Below the pieces are notes generated by a model. It searched no databases and had not been told where the DNA came from. It saw only the letters and a program-made list of their open reading frames with translations. The translations under genes and the position numbers were made by a program. A DNA stretch of 64,000 bases, from NCBI GenBank assembly GCA_035691485.1, contig DASSIZ010000013.1:62001-126000 (forward strand), given 5' to 3'. Positions within the stretch are counted from its first letter, which is position 1, and the number at the start of each line of letters is the position of its first letter. This DNA comes from Terriglobales bacterium (lineage in GTDB: Bacteria > Acidobacteriota > Terriglobia > Terriglobales > Acidobacteriaceae). Below are positions 1 through 8,503 of the stretch, piece after piece.

Positions 1-229
1 CGTCCGTCACCGTCACCGGCACCAGCACCACGTTGACGTCGCTGCGGATCGGCTTGCTGTGCGCCAATAGGGCTTGTCCCGCGACTTGCGCCGGTTTTTC
101 CCTCGGCGTCAGGTGAACGTCATCCTCCCTTTGCCCGGCGGCACCGGGAACCAGGAGGAGAGCGAAACAGGCGGTCACAAGCGAAAGCGCGGCGGCGGCG
201 ACACGAAGACGGACTGTGGAATGGCGCAT
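1..229 (-). CDS. Secreted VWFA-related acidobacterial protein, N-terminal fragment
   Basis: Only the first 76 codons are in the window; the gene runs off the left edge. It starts at the ATG read from 229 down. It opens with a basic stretch and a hydrophobic core ending in LLLVPGAAGQ, a typical Sec signal peptide. The visible part ends in DVNVVLVPVTVTD, which matches the first strand of the acidobacterial VWFA-related domain (usually V-x-LV-x-VTD before a VWA fold). The role of that family is not known; secreted or surface binding is an inference. The MIDAS motif lies outside the window, so the assignment rests on the N-terminus alone. Confidence 0.7.
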   Translation of the reverse strand, partial: MRHSTVRLRVAAAALSLVTACFALLLVPGAAGQREDDVHLTPREKPAQVAGQALLAHSKPIRSDVNVVLVPVTVTD

Positions 230-314
230 GGGCACTAGAACTACAACACGTGAGCTGCTGGACTTGGCCGGCGATACTATCACACCCTTTCCGTCATGCA
301 AGACGGATTAAGGC

Positions 315-342
315 AAAAAAGAAGCGCCCGTGGAGGGCGCTT
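315..342 (-). terminator. Rho-independent terminator of the beta-barrel gene
   Basis: On the minus strand the arms AAGCGCCC (342-335) and GGGCGCTT (329-322) enclose a 5-base loop and are followed by a run of six T (320-315). It lies 20 bases past the stop codon of the gene ending at 365. Confidence 0.9.
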
Positions 343-364
343 GGGAACATCGGAACGCGATTTC

Positions 365-994
365 TTACCAGCGGATTTGCGGCCCGAACCGGACTGTCAG
401 GTTGTGGTTGACACCGCCGCTCACGGTATTACCCGCGCTCGTCGTAAACCGGCTCTGCCAGTACATCGTGTCGCCGGCTTCGACCCGCAGGCCGATGTTG
501 TGGTGGAAGAAGAACTCCAACCCGCCCGATGGAAACAGGGAGAAGTGGGTATCGCCGCTGGGCACGTTACTCACCGACGTGACAAACCCCGTCGCCACCC
601 CCTGGTTCGTAATTCCAAAATTCATGAAGCCCGGCTTCACCGCGATGAAACCCTTCACCGGGCCGATACCGGTCTGGAACTTCGGCCCGAAGTAGCCATC
701 CAGGATCCGGAACCTCGTGTTTTGGAAGCTGCCGATGGTACCGAGCGTCGTGCTTCCGCCACTGACGAAGTTGCGCTCGAAGTCGTACGCCATCGTGCCT
801 TCCAATTGCACGTGCTTGCTGAGGTTGAAGCCCAGGTTTCCGCCGGCGCCCCAGAAGTTTTGATTGTTCAGATTGTTGAAGCGCGTGAAATCGGCGAAGA
901 CACCGAATTCTCCGCGTTCCTCTTGTGCGAATACTGCCGGCGCCAATAGGGAAAGCGCCAGAATCAGCAAGATGGCTGCTGTTAGTCTCCTCAT
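365..994 (-). CDS. Outer membrane beta-barrel protein, OmpA/OprF-barrel-like
   Basis: A 209-residue protein. The start at 994 is chosen because a GGGAGGA ribosome site lies just upstream and a signal peptide follows directly (basic start, about 18 hydrophobic residues, AVFA-QEE cleavage). The rest is alternating hydrophobic strands rich in Gly, Phe and Asn (GGNLGFNLSKHVQLEG, PVKGFIAVKPGFMNFG) and ends in an aromatic residue (GPQIRW), as expected for BAM-assembled barrels. It resembles 8-stranded outer-membrane barrels; no ligand can be inferred. It is followed by its own strong terminator, so it is probably monocistronic. Confidence 0.8.
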   Translation of the reverse strand: MRRLTAAILLILALSLLAPAVFAQEERGEFGVFADFTRFNNLNNQNFWGAGGNLGFNLSKHVQLEGTMAYDFERNFVSGGSTTLGTIGSFQNTRFRILDGYFGPKFQTGIGPVKGFIAVKPGFMNFGITNQGVATGFVTSVSNVPSGDTHFSLFPSGGLEFFFHHNIGLRVEAGDTMYWQSRFTTSAGNTVSGGVNHNLTVRFGPQIRW

Positions 995-1559
995 GGTTCC
1001 TGTCCTCCCAGGTTGCTCGTCCCCACCTGCGACCCAGGCCGGGCGCACCTTTCTCAGCATGCGACCTCGCTCCCGCCGCTGCGCCAGGGGATGCAGCAGA
1101 TTGCCAGTGTGAGTGACGCTTATACGATGTGGCTGCCGCTGGCCGGGTGGGCTGCTAATCGCGAGTAGCTGCAACCCTTATCCCCACCAGGGTTGCCTGC
1201 TTTCTCGCTTGGGACCGGCCAGGCAAGTTGCCGCCCAGAGTAGTCGACGGACCCCCGATTCGGCGGCAGTATATGCGGCGGATTTCAATGCTCCGAGATC
1301 GGCCAGTGCCATGCCACCGCTAGCGCTATCGACAAAAATTACTCGCGCCACCCCTTTCCTACGCACCACCAGACATGACCCTTGGGGGCACGCCTTTGTC
1401 TTTCAGTCACTTGCAAGCGGAAAACCAGCCTCAACTTTGGCAATGTATTTGATTATGTAGTGGCGGAGCGCGAAGTCGGCCACCTTGGGCCGCACAAGTT
1501 TTCGCCCTGGCGCATTGTGCCGGGATGCGCCGCTCACGTTTTCTTGGAGGAACTTTGCA
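995..1559. other. Intergenic region between divergent envelope genes
   Basis: About 565 bases separate the beta-barrel gene (minus) from the OmpA-like gene (plus) and should hold both promoters. I see no credible gene. The only clear structure is a perfect 8-base inverted repeat GCAACCCT (1171-1178) / AGGGTTGC (1189-1196) of unknown role. The short open frames here lack ribosome sites and protein-like composition. Confidence 0.6.
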
Positions 1560-2639
1560 ATGAAGAATCGCTTCTGGATCGCTCTGCCGCTCGCGGCCGT
1601 CTTGATTATCCCTGCCGCCGCGCAGACCTCTCCCGCTTCCAGCAATCAGGACCAAACCAGCCCAACCGCAACCCAGCAGACTCCGGACCAGAAATCCGCC
1701 GACCAGAATCTCCAAGCGCGGCAGCCGCTCACCTACGAGCGTCACGAAGGTTTCTGGGGCAAGATCAACCCCTTCGCGCGCAAAAAGTATGTCCAACGCC
1801 AGCTCAGTCCGGTCCGCGACCGCGTCAACGAGCTCGATGAGCTGACCGCCGCCAACGCCAAGAACATCAAGGATGTGGACGCTCGCGCTCAGCAGGGTAT
1901 TCAGCTCGCCCACAACAAGGCGAATGAAGCCGACATGCACGCCGTCGATGCCGGCAACCGCGCCCAGCAGGCGCAGCAGACCGCGACCCAGGCCACCACC
2001 CGCATCCAGACCGTCGAGCAGGTCGTCAACAACATTGACCAGTACAAGCCCGTCACCCAGACCGAAATTCGCTTCCGCCCCGGCCAGACGGTGCTCAGCC
2101 GGAAAGCCAAGGATGCTCTCGACGACATGGCCAAGGGCTTGAAGGACCAGCGCGGTTACATCCTGGAAATCCAGGGCTTCTCGGCCGGCCGCGGCGAATC
2201 CGCGATCGAAAGCTCGCAGCGCATGGCCGACGCCGTCCGCCGCTACCTGGTCATCAACAGTGAAGTTCCGGTGTACCGCGTCCACGTCCTCGGATTGGGC
2301 AACACCCCAATTCAATCCAGCGACGGCACGTCGAAGCGCGTGCGCGGCGCCCGCGTCGAGATCAGCCTGCTTAAGAACGATCTCGAGCAGTTGAGCGCGG
2401 CCCCCTCAATGTCGGCGGGGGCGTCTTCAACCGAGGGCGGCATGAGCGGCACGGCGACCCAGTCGCAGCCCGCTTCCGCCAACACCAGTTCGCAGCCGGC
2501 CACCACCAACAATCCGGCCTCGAACCTGAACACCCCGGCTTCTACCCCCGCTACCGCTCAGCCGGTTTCGCCTGCGCAACAGCAGCAGGGCGCTTCCCCC
2601 AGCGTTCCGCCGCAGCAGCCGAATCCGCCGCAGCAGTAG
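1560..2639 (+). CDS. OmpA-family peptidoglycan-binding protein
   Basis: A 359-residue exported protein. The ATG at 1560 has TTGGAGG about 9 bases upstream and is followed by a signal peptide ending PAAAQ. Residues about 60-160 are polar and helical, suggesting a periplasmic coiled coil. Residues about 170-270 form an OmpA-like C-terminal domain: an FRPGQTVLS strand, a DDMAKGLK helix, EIQGFSAGRGE, then SQRMADAVRRYL and RVHVLGLG. The last 85 residues are a low-complexity Ser/Thr/Pro/Gln tail. It probably ties the envelope to peptidoglycan. The usual D-x-x-x-x-x-x-x-x-x-R anchoring pair is not clear-cut, so binding is inferred. Confidence 0.82.
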   Translation: MKNRFWIALPLAAVLIIPAAAQTSPASSNQDQTSPTATQQTPDQKSADQNLQARQPLTYERHEGFWGKINPFARKKYVQRQLSPVRDRVNELDELTAANAKNIKDVDARAQQGIQLAHNKANEADMHAVDAGNRAQQAQQTATQATTRIQTVEQVVNNIDQYKPVTQTEIRFRPGQTVLSRKAKDALDDMAKGLKDQRGYILEIQGFSAGRGESAIESSQRMADAVRRYLVINSEVPVYRVHVLGLGNTPIQSSDGTSKRVRGARVEISLLKNDLEQLSAAPSMSAGASSTEGGMSGTATQSQPASANTSSQPATTNNPASNLNTPASTPATAQPVSPAQQQQGASPSVPPQQPNPPQQ

Positions 2640-2650
2640 CAACCCCCGAG

Positions 2651-2688
2651 CCCGGTGCGTGCTCCCCCGCGCGTACCGGGCGCCCCTT
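2651..2688 (+). terminator. Possible terminator after the OmpA-like gene
   Basis: Arms CCCGGTGCG (2651-2659) and CGTACCGGG (2672-2680) pair over nine bases with one G-T pair, followed by CGCCCCTTTC. The T run is short, so termination is likely but not certain. Confidence 0.5.
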
Positions 2689-2787
2689 TCTGTGAGCTCA
2701 TCAGTCAACTTTTGCGCAACGGCAGAATTCATTCCGCCGTGTTTTTGTTCGCGTCCTTGAGCTGCGCCCCCGGTGTAACATGACGTC

Positions 2788-3279
2788 ATGGAGACCCTCT
2801 CCTACTCCATCTGGCGCTCGCCCGTTGGCCCCCTGACCCTGGTTGCATCTGAGCGCGGATTGTTGCGGCTGGAGTTCGGACAATCGCGCATCCAGGGCGC
2901 TCTCCCATCCGACGAAAAGCTCGCCCCCTGGCGCCGCCAACTGGAAAAATACTTCGCCGGCGCACTGCGCGCCTTCACCCTTCCTCTTGACCTCCGCGGT
3001 ACCGACTTCCAACTCCGCTGCTGGCGCGCCCTCCTCGCCATCCCTTATGGCGAGACCCGTACTTACGCCGAGCAGGCTCGAACGGTCGGCCAGCCGCTGG
3101 CCTTCCGCGCCGTCGGCATGGCGAACCACGACAATCCCATCGCCATCGTCGTGCCCTGCCATCGCGTCATCAACACCGGCGGCAAGCTTGGAGGCTATGG
3201 CGGTGGCCTTGGCTTGAAGCGGAGGCTGCTCGATCTTGAGCGCGGACAGGCCGTTCTTGTTTCCGCAGCGAACATTTGA
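2788..3279 (+). CDS. ogt: Methylated-DNA--protein-cysteine S-methyltransferase
   Basis: A 163-residue suicide repair enzyme that transfers the alkyl group from O6-alkylguanine (and O4-alkylthymine) to its own cysteine. The active-site motif VVPCHRVI lies at about residues 122-129. Around it are the winged-helix elements FQLRCWRALLAIPYGETRTY and AFRAVGMANHDNP, where the Asn hinge precedes the PCHR loop, and a GGYGGGLGLKRRLLDLE end. The length is normal for the single-domain Ogt form, with no AdaA domain. It seems to be a single-gene unit between two secreted-protein genes. Confidence 0.96.
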   Translation: METLSYSIWRSPVGPLTLVASERGLLRLEFGQSRIQGALPSDEKLAPWRRQLEKYFAGALRAFTLPLDLRGTDFQLRCWRALLAIPYGETRTYAEQARTVGQPLAFRAVGMANHDNPIAIVVPCHRVINTGGKLGGYGGGLGLKRRLLDLERGQAVLVSAANI

Positions 3280-3433
3280 GGCTGCGTGATCGCCGGCTCA
3301 TCTCTCCGTTCTCCAGAGTTGACACTCGTACCAGGGCACGCGTAGGCTTGCGGCCAACCATCCCCAAGTGGTTGGTAGACGGCCCCTTTTATCTGGAAAA
3401 ATTCAATCGAAAGTGTGTTCTGGAGGTCGACGC

Positions 3434-4195
3434 ATGCGCAAACCGCTTCTCCTGCTGTTCATCGTCACCCTCGCCACGACGCTGGTGCTGGCGCAAGCTC
3501 CGCCCGCGGCCAGCGTGTGCGAGATCCACATCAACAAAGTGAAATCCGGCATGACCGCGCAGTATGAACAAGCACGCGCCAAGCACATGGCATGGCATAA
3601 ATCCCAGAATGACGCCTGGTCATGGAACATCTGGGAGATCACGACCGGCGAAAATACCGGCAATTACCTCGTCTCCTCTTGTGGACATGACTGGAAGGAC
3701 TTCGACCGCGAAAAGTTCAACGCCGCCGACTCGACCAATGCCAACGCCACCATGGGTCCCACCCTGGCCGGTGAATCCATGTCGTACTACGTGGTGCGTC
3801 CCGATCTCGGCCCTCCCAGCGCCACCAAGCAGCCGCCGCCGTACGTGAGCGTCATCCATTTCTATCTCAAGCCGGAGGGCATTGCCGACTTCAATGAGGG
3901 AGTGAAAAAGGTCATAGCGGGCATCGCCAAGACCAACAGCCCAACCGTCCCGTCCACCTGGTATTCACTGGCCAATGGCGGACGCGGTCCCGAGGTAGTG
4001 CTGGTGCAGGAACGCAAGAGCATCGGTGACATGGGGATCGGTGGCGGGAAAACCCTGGAACAGATCATGCAGGAAGCTTATGGCGACCAGGGCGCGGCCA
4101 TCCTGGGCTCGCTGCGCAAGGGTTATTACAGCACTCACACTGAGCTGCTGCACTTGCGTCCGGACCTCAGCTACACGCCGCCCAGCAAACCATAG
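3434..4195 (+). CDS. Secreted protein of unknown function with two alpha-beta repeats
   Basis: A 253-residue protein. The start at 3434 has GGAGG at 3422-3426 and is followed by a signal peptide (LLLLFIVTLATTLVLAQ). The mature part seems to have two similar halves: CEIHINKVKSGMTAQYEQA at about 30-48 and VSVIHFYLKPEGIADFNEG at about 137-155. Each is a beta strand followed by a helix, as in dimeric ferredoxin-like (NIPSNAP/antibiotic-monooxygenase-like) folds. No catalytic residues can be named. I do not recognise the family; the fold is a guess from the pattern. Confidence 0.72.
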   Translation: MRKPLLLLFIVTLATTLVLAQAPPAASVCEIHINKVKSGMTAQYEQARAKHMAWHKSQNDAWSWNIWEITTGENTGNYLVSSCGHDWKDFDREKFNAADSTNANATMGPTLAGESMSYYVVRPDLGPPSATKQPPPYVSVIHFYLKPEGIADFNEGVKKVIAGIAKTNSPTVPSTWYSLANGGRGPEVVLVQERKSIGDMGIGGGKTLEQIMQEAYGDQGAAILGSLRKGYYSTHTELLHLRPDLSYTPPSKP

Positions 4196-4210
4196 CGACT
4201 GTCATCCCGG

Positions 4211-4285
4211 GGGCGCGGCGAGATGTCCGCGCCCCACCTACGGAAGCGGCCCACATTCCATCGAAAACAATGTGGGCCCTTCCTT
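4211..4285. terminator. Two hairpins between convergent genes
   Basis: GGGCGCGG (4211-4218) pairs with CCGCGCCC (4227-4234), and GGCCCACATT (4248-4257) pairs perfectly with AATGTGGGCC (4269-4278), followed by CTTCCTTTG on the plus strand. They lie between a plus gene ending at 4195 and a minus gene ending at 4302. The second is the likelier terminator. It could serve both directions, though neither side has a long T run. Confidence 0.55.
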
Positions 4286-4301
4286 TGATCACAAACTTGA
4301 T

Positions 4302-4652
4302 TCACCCTGCCGTTGGTTTTGCTCCTGTCTCCGGCTCGCGGAATGGACTGCACCTTGCCCGCATGCCTTGTCGAAACTTCTCGCGCTCCTCCGGCGTCAT
4401 TTTTTCCCAGCGCTCCATCATGCGGCGACGCCAGTACCAATGGCGGCCAGGACCGCCGCCGCGGAAACCCCCGAACAGGATCTTGCTCAGAACAAGAATT
4501 CCCAGCGCCTGCCAGTAGCTGATCGCATGCCAGCCGAACAGCCCCGGCATCAGCCAGTTCCATAGGCCCTTGACGACGAAACCTGCCACCGCCAGGAATA
4601 CCGCGGCAAACACCGCGAATTTCACCATCCGTACTGCCCAATGCCTTCTCAT
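4302..4652 (-). CDS. Small membrane protein co-translated with an ECF sigma factor
   Basis: A 116-residue protein with a hydrophobic segment at about residues 10-28 and a second, weaker one at about 42-62, then a basic cytoplasmic-type tail (RRRMMERWEKMTPEEREKF). One base separates its ATG from the sigma-factor stop codon, and its ribosome site GAGGAGA lies inside the sigma gene's end, so the two are translated together. By position it could be a minimal anti-sigma or sigma-tethering protein, but it has neither a zinc-binding anti-sigma motif (HxxxCxxC) nor an RsgI-like domain. Function unknown. Confidence 0.75.
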   Translation of the reverse strand: MRRHWAVRMVKFAVFAAVFLAVAGFVVKGLWNWLMPGLFGWHAISYWQALGILVLSKILFGGFRGGGPGRHWYWRRRMMERWEKMTPEEREKFRQGMRARCSPFREPETGAKPTAG

Positions 4653-4653
4653 C

Positions 4654-5241
4654 TCATCTCCTCATGAACTCGTCATAGATGGCCTGCAGGCGCCGGCGCA
4701 GGTACAGCACCGCGTAATGCTTGCGCGAGAGCAGCGTGTTGACGCTGACCCCGTTTTGCGCGGACAGCTCCTTGAAGCTGTATCCCATCAGCTCGTGGCC
4801 GACGAACACCTCCCGCTGTTCCTCCGGCAACTCGTCAAGAGCATCGTCCAGTTCCTCCAGCAGCACGCTGCGCGCATAGGCCGCCTCAGGCCCGGCATCC
4901 GGCGAAGGCAGCAATTCTGCCGTCAACAGCACTGCCTCATCTTCGGTGGCCGTCGCCGCGCCGGTGCGTGCCGCCTCTCGACCTTTTCTGCGGAACAGGT
5001 CGATGATCCGGTGGCGGGCCACGCGAAACAGCCACGCCGTCACTTGCCCGATCGGCTTCGTCATCCGGTAGGCTTCGATCAGCTCGTAGAAAACCTCCTG
5101 CAGGATGTCTTCCGCCTCGCCGGGGTCGGTTACGCGTCTGCGGATAAAGTTCCGCAAACGGGCCCGGTCTCGATCGATTGCCTCCGAGATCTTTTGGTCC
5201 TGCTCTGCCATCGGCCACTGTTTTCTCAGCGCCTGGTCCAT
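4654..5241 (-). CDS. RNA polymerase sigma factor, ECF type
   Basis: A 195-residue sigma-70 family protein. Region 2 is at about residues 25-92 (GEAEDILQEVFYELIEAY, then AWLFRVARHRIIDLFRRKGRE, the -10 recognition part). Region 4 is at about 130-185 (DDALDELPEEQREVFVGHELMGYSFKELSAQ, a helix-turn-helix). A second ATG at 5211 (MAEQDQK) is an alternative start; neither has a clear ribosome site. No zinc anti-sigma gene follows; a small membrane-protein gene begins one base after the stop. It probably controls an envelope or stress regulon, with the signal unknown. Confidence 0.93.
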   Translation of the reverse strand: MDQALRKQWPMAEQDQKISEAIDRDRARLRNFIRRRVTDPGEAEDILQEVFYELIEAYRMTKPIGQVTAWLFRVARHRIIDLFRRKGREAARTGAATATEDEAVLLTAELLPSPDAGPEAAYARSVLLEELDDALDELPEEQREVFVGHELMGYSFKELSAQNGVSVNTLLSRKHYAVLYLRRRLQAIYDEFMRR

Positions 5242-5609
5242 CTACTGCTGTAGACGCCTGGGCGAGAAAAATATTTTAGTGAACGGCATTTTTCCGCGTC
5301 CCGCTCGTGGTGCTCTTTTTCCGGGGCGCGGCTCTGCCCGATGGGTGGCGCAGGCGTTTAGGCCTGCGAAAACACCTCATCAAGTATTCTTCATTCCGAG
5401 CGGGCGTACGGAGGCCAGCGAGGGAGCCCGCGAGGAAATTGGGGTTTTGACTTTTTTTGCGCACGACCGAATCCTGGCTCCGTATTTTTGTGGAGGTGGC
5501 CGCGAGTTGACACGCGACGCTTTGAAAGGGCACGGCTTTAGCCGTCTTCGGTCACGCTGAACTACTAGCACCGTCACCCCGCCCCTGGTGGTAAATTCCA
5601 TCTGCGCTT
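5242..5609. repeat. Intergenic region with several dispersed palindromes
   Basis: This 368-base gap has no convincing gene. It contains a palindrome CGCAGGC (5349-5355) / GCCTGCG (5362-5368) around GTTTA. It also has a degenerate 'CCGAGCG...GCGAGGGA' element at about 5395-5425, related to the repeats at 18665 and 21391. A third palindrome, ACGGCT-TT-AGCCGT, lies within 5528-5546 and resembles the one at 30377-30396. These look like REP-type repeats. The promoters of the sigma gene and of yceH must lie at its two ends. Confidence 0.6.
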
Positions 5610-6281
5610 ATGGACCTACTGCTGAACCACGTCGAAGTCAGGGTGCTGGGAGCATTGGCGGAGAAGGAAATCACCACCCCGGATTACTATCCCTTATCGC
5701 TGAATGCCCTTGTCAACGCCTGCAACCAGAAATCCAGCCGCGATCCGGTGATGGAACTGGGGGAAGACGAAGTCCGCGACGCCTTGTCTTCCCTCGGCGG
5801 CAAACGGCTCGCCGGCCCGGTCAGCTCCGCCGATTCCCGCGTCACCAAGTACGAGCACCGGCTGCAGGAAGTGTTCAACTTCGATCGCCGCGAGTCTGCC
5901 ATTCTCTGCGTGTTGCTGCTGCGCGGGCCGCAAACACCCGGCGAACTGCGCGGCCGCACCGAACGCATGTACCGGTTCGAGGAGCTGTCGGACGTGCAAT
6001 CCACCCTGCAGCGCCTGATGCAGCGTGAACCGCCGCTGGTCACCATGCTTCGCCGCCAGCCCGGCACCAAGGAAGCTCGCTACGCGCACCTGTTCTCCGG
6101 CGAAGTGGAAGGCGCCGCGGAAAGCCAGGCAGCGGTCCAACCCGATTCGTCCCAACCAGCTCGACCGCCACGTTCACTCGATGTCGACCGGATCGCGCGC
6201 CTGGAAATGGAACTTGCCGAATTAAGGGAAAAGGTCGCCGCGCTGGAACAGCATGTCGCCGACCTGGAAACCAGCCGCTGA
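5610..6281 (+). CDS. yceH: YceH/DUF480 family winged-helix protein
   Basis: A 223-residue UPF0502 (YceH) protein. The family signature is clear: LNHVEVRVLGALAEKEITTPDYYPLS at the start, NACNQKSSRDPVMEL, a first winged helix to about residue 80, then YEHRLQEVFNF and a second winged helix containing LLRGPQTPGELRGR. The C-terminus (about 185-223) is a predicted coiled coil (LEMELAELREKVAALEQHV), as in other members. The family has no settled function; DNA binding is inferred from the fold. A TAAATT at 5592-5597 lies only 13 bases before the ATG, so any 5' leader may be very short. Confidence 0.93.
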   Translation: MDLLLNHVEVRVLGALAEKEITTPDYYPLSLNALVNACNQKSSRDPVMELGEDEVRDALSSLGGKRLAGPVSSADSRVTKYEHRLQEVFNFDRRESAILCVLLLRGPQTPGELRGRTERMYRFEELSDVQSTLQRLMQREPPLVTMLRRQPGTKEARYAHLFSGEVEGAAESQAAVQPDSSQPARPPRSLDVDRIARLEMELAELREKVAALEQHVADLETSR

Positions 6282-6343
6282 TTGCGCTGATCAAACGCGG
6301 CCGCACTCAGCAACGGATTGCCGCTGCGTACATCTGATCAGGG

Positions 6344-6913
6344 ATGACGACGAACCTGTCATTTGCCTCCGCCGAGCAGGCCATTCTGGAAGCCCTCGAC
6401 GCGGCCATTCGCGCGCCGCGCGTGTCGGCAAAACTGGCGGCCGTTGCCGACGAGGTCAGCCAGGAACTGGCGCGTCATCCCGAGGCGCGATTGGCGTGGC
6501 GCACGGTTCCGCTCGACATATTCGAGCGCCTGCCCGGAGAGATCGCGTCCAGTTGGATTTTCGTGCTGCGCGCCGGCTGTACCTCCGGCGCCGAGCGCCA
6601 TCCCGACAGCATCCAGCGCTTCATGTCGTACCGCGGCTCGGCAGATATGCAGACCTGGGACGGCGCGAAGTGGGTCTCGCACATCCTGACGAGTGTTCCG
6701 GACGGCGGTAATCAGCAAGCCTTGCAGGACAGGTGGCTCTCGATCCCGGCCAACACCTGGCATCGGCCGGTGATGGGGCCAGGCGATTGGGCCGTGGTGT
6801 CGTTTCACACCGCGCCGGATGACCAATTGATTGAGGAGCGCCCCGTGGACGACGAAAACCCCGACCTCGGCGAGACGTCGGCAGAGCCTTATGCCGGAAG
6901 GAAAGCGCGGTAA
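6344..6913 (+). CDS. Cupin-like protein of unknown function
   Basis: A 189-residue soluble protein. The middle (about residues 60-160) reads as a small beta barrel: FVLRAGCTSGAERHPDS, QRFMSYRGSADMQTWDG, RWLSIPANTWHRPVMGPGDWAVVSFHT. The spacing of H-x(n)-H (ERHPDS ... NTWHRPV ... VVSFHT) is compatible with a cupin metal site, but this is pattern matching only. It ends in an acidic tail. It follows yceH at 62 bases on the same strand and may be co-transcribed. Exact family not recognised. Confidence 0.7.
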   Translation: MTTNLSFASAEQAILEALDAAIRAPRVSAKLAAVADEVSQELARHPEARLAWRTVPLDIFERLPGEIASSWIFVLRAGCTSGAERHPDSIQRFMSYRGSADMQTWDGAKWVSHILTSVPDGGNQQALQDRWLSIPANTWHRPVMGPGDWAVVSFHTAPDDQLIEERPVDDENPDLGETSAEPYAGRKAR

Positions 6914-6932
6914 CTGACCCGCGACCGCTGCC

Positions 6933-7289
6933 TCAGCGCGTGCGCCCGGGCAGGCTGTGCCGCAGCGGAAGGCTTTCGGAAAAACCCATCTGCCAGAAAT
7001 CGTCCATGCCCACGAACTCCAGCGCGAGTTCGACCGCCTCGTCGGAGCTGACTTTGCGAAAGACGACGCGCGCCTGGGTGTAGCGGCCCCGTTCCAGCCA
7101 CCAGACCATGACCTCGTCGGAGAGCTTGATGCGGGCCTCGCAGCTCACCAGGCATCCGTGGCGGCTCAGCATGCGCGTTTCAGCCGGCACTTCGCGCCAG
7201 GTGCCTTGTGGTTCGCGCCAGTGAATCATGACCGGCAGGCGCATCGGAATCCGGCGTCCCCGGCGTTTACGCGCTTTGCCCGTCTCCAT
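6933..7289 (-). CDS. PilZ-domain protein, short form
   Basis: A 118-residue protein that is almost entirely a PilZ domain. An N-terminal basic cluster (RKRRGRRIPMRLPV) matches the RxxxR c-di-GMP arm. The second element reads RMLSRHGCLV, where the family has [D/N]xSxxG, so the acidic or amide residue is replaced. The strands LSDEVMVWWLER and ARVVFRKV follow. It may bind c-di-GMP weakly or act as a non-canonical adaptor. Convergent with the cupin-like gene, 19 bases apart. Confidence 0.78.
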   Translation of the reverse strand: METGKARKRRGRRIPMRLPVMIHWREPQGTWREVPAETRMLSRHGCLVSCEARIKLSDEVMVWWLERGRYTQARVVFRKVSSDEAVELALEFVGMDDFWQMGFSESLPLRHSLPGRTR

Positions 7290-7475
7290 CGGCTTTGCCC
7301 CGTGCGATTAGACGGTATCCGGCCTGAAGGCCATGTACCAAATTACGCCGGTGACCGTACCTTCGTGTGGCGATGAAACCGCGGAATGGGAAAGTGACTT
7401 GCCTGGCGTAGGTCGCTGCCGCAAATTGGCGTGCCACTGGGAGTTTCTCGAGCAGCCGGCAAGCGAGCGGCAAAT

Positions 7476-7505
7476 AAAAACGAGTCCCGAGCGGTTCGGG
7501 ACTCG
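7476..7505 (-). terminator. Strong terminator of the DUF6159 gene
   Basis: Perfect 10-base arms CGAGTCCCGA (7481-7490) and TCGGGACTCG (7496-7505) are followed on the minus strand by TTTTTATTTG (7480 down). It starts 21 bases after the stop codon at 7526. Confidence 0.93.
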
Positions 7506-7525
7506 CGGTTTGTGGAAACTTTGGG

Positions 7526-8344
7526 TTATCCCCTGGAGATGAACGCGCCCTGCACCAGGTCGGGCGAAAAGCCGGCCGGCACCGCGCCCTGCGAGGCGTA
7601 GCGGTAGAGCGCCACGGTGAAGACGGTCTTCACTGCCGCCGAGATCACCGCCAGCATCAGGAAATAGAGCACGCCCAGCGCGATGCCGAGCGCCGGATGC
7701 ACGAACATCGCCGCCAAGGCGAGCACGATTCCAGGAACCATCAATGCCAGCCAGATCAGGCCGAAGCTGAAGCCGCTGATTACTTCCTCGCCCCAGGTCT
7801 GCTTCAGCACCGAGGCCGAGCGCTTGATCGAATCCACGATGCCCATGTCCTCAAAGACCAGCACGGGGACAATGAAGTAGGTCATCAGCGTCCATGCGGT
7901 ACCCAGCAGCCAGGTGATGATGCGCGCGAACTTGCCCAACCGGTCTTCCATGATGCGCAGGATCATGCCCACGGTGGCGGCCACGATCGCCCAGGTGAGG
8001 ATCTGTCCGATGCGCCCCCAGGCGCCCTGCAGGCCGTCACGCACCGTGGCGTGTCCGCCGGAAAGGCAGATGCTGGCGCAATAGACCAGCGCGCTGTTGA
8101 AGAACACGATCACGAAATAGTTGGCGAAGTAGAACAGAAACATGATCCCGTACTCGCCGTTGGTGAGCGGCTGCCCGCGGTGGCCGAACATGCCCGTCGC
8201 GATTACCGGAATCAGGAAGCTCGCGCTGACAATCACCACTGCAATGGCGCTCATCACAGGAAACAGCAGCATTCGCTTATCGGCGGCGAGCACATGAAAA
8301 CTCTGCTTGGTCAGTTCCCAGGTGCGGCCGAATCTTCCGGACAT
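7526..8344 (-). CDS. DUF6159-type multi-pass membrane protein
   Basis: A 272-residue integral membrane protein. The start at 8344 is preferred over an upstream one because GGAGG lies about 5 bases before it and family members begin MSGRFGRTWELTKQSF. It has about six hydrophobic segments (residues about 25-50, 60-85, 110-135, 145-170, 195-225 and 230-250), with the conserved SLDSIKRSASVL-like stretch here read as IVDSIKRSASVLKQTWGEE between segments 4 and 5. The family's role is unknown. It is a single gene with its own terminator. Confidence 0.82.
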   Translation of the reverse strand: MSGRFGRTWELTKQSFHVLAADKRMLLFPVMSAIAVVIVSASFLIPVIATGMFGHRGQPLTNGEYGIMFLFYFANYFVIVFFNSALVYCASICLSGGHATVRDGLQGAWGRIGQILTWAIVAATVGMILRIMEDRLGKFARIITWLLGTAWTLMTYFIVPVLVFEDMGIVDSIKRSASVLKQTWGEEVISGFSFGLIWLALMVPGIVLALAAMFVHPALGIALGVLYFLMLAVISAAVKTVFTVALYRYASQGAVPAGFSPDLVQGAFISRG

Positions 8345-8503
8345 AGCACCTCCTCTCCCAATGTGGCGAAGCATAGCATTCGTCGGACCGGTTACCAGTC
8401 GTAAGTTAGGGGAGAGGGATTACGGAAGGCAATACGACTCCCGGCGCGCCGCGTTCGCGGTTCATCCCAGGAAAGTGACGTCGCGCAGTTGTTCGCTACG
8501 GCA

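Noticed and set aside
1178-1369. Small minus-strand gene in the gap before the OmpA-like gene
   Set aside because: No ribosome site and no protein-like hydrophobic pattern or family match.
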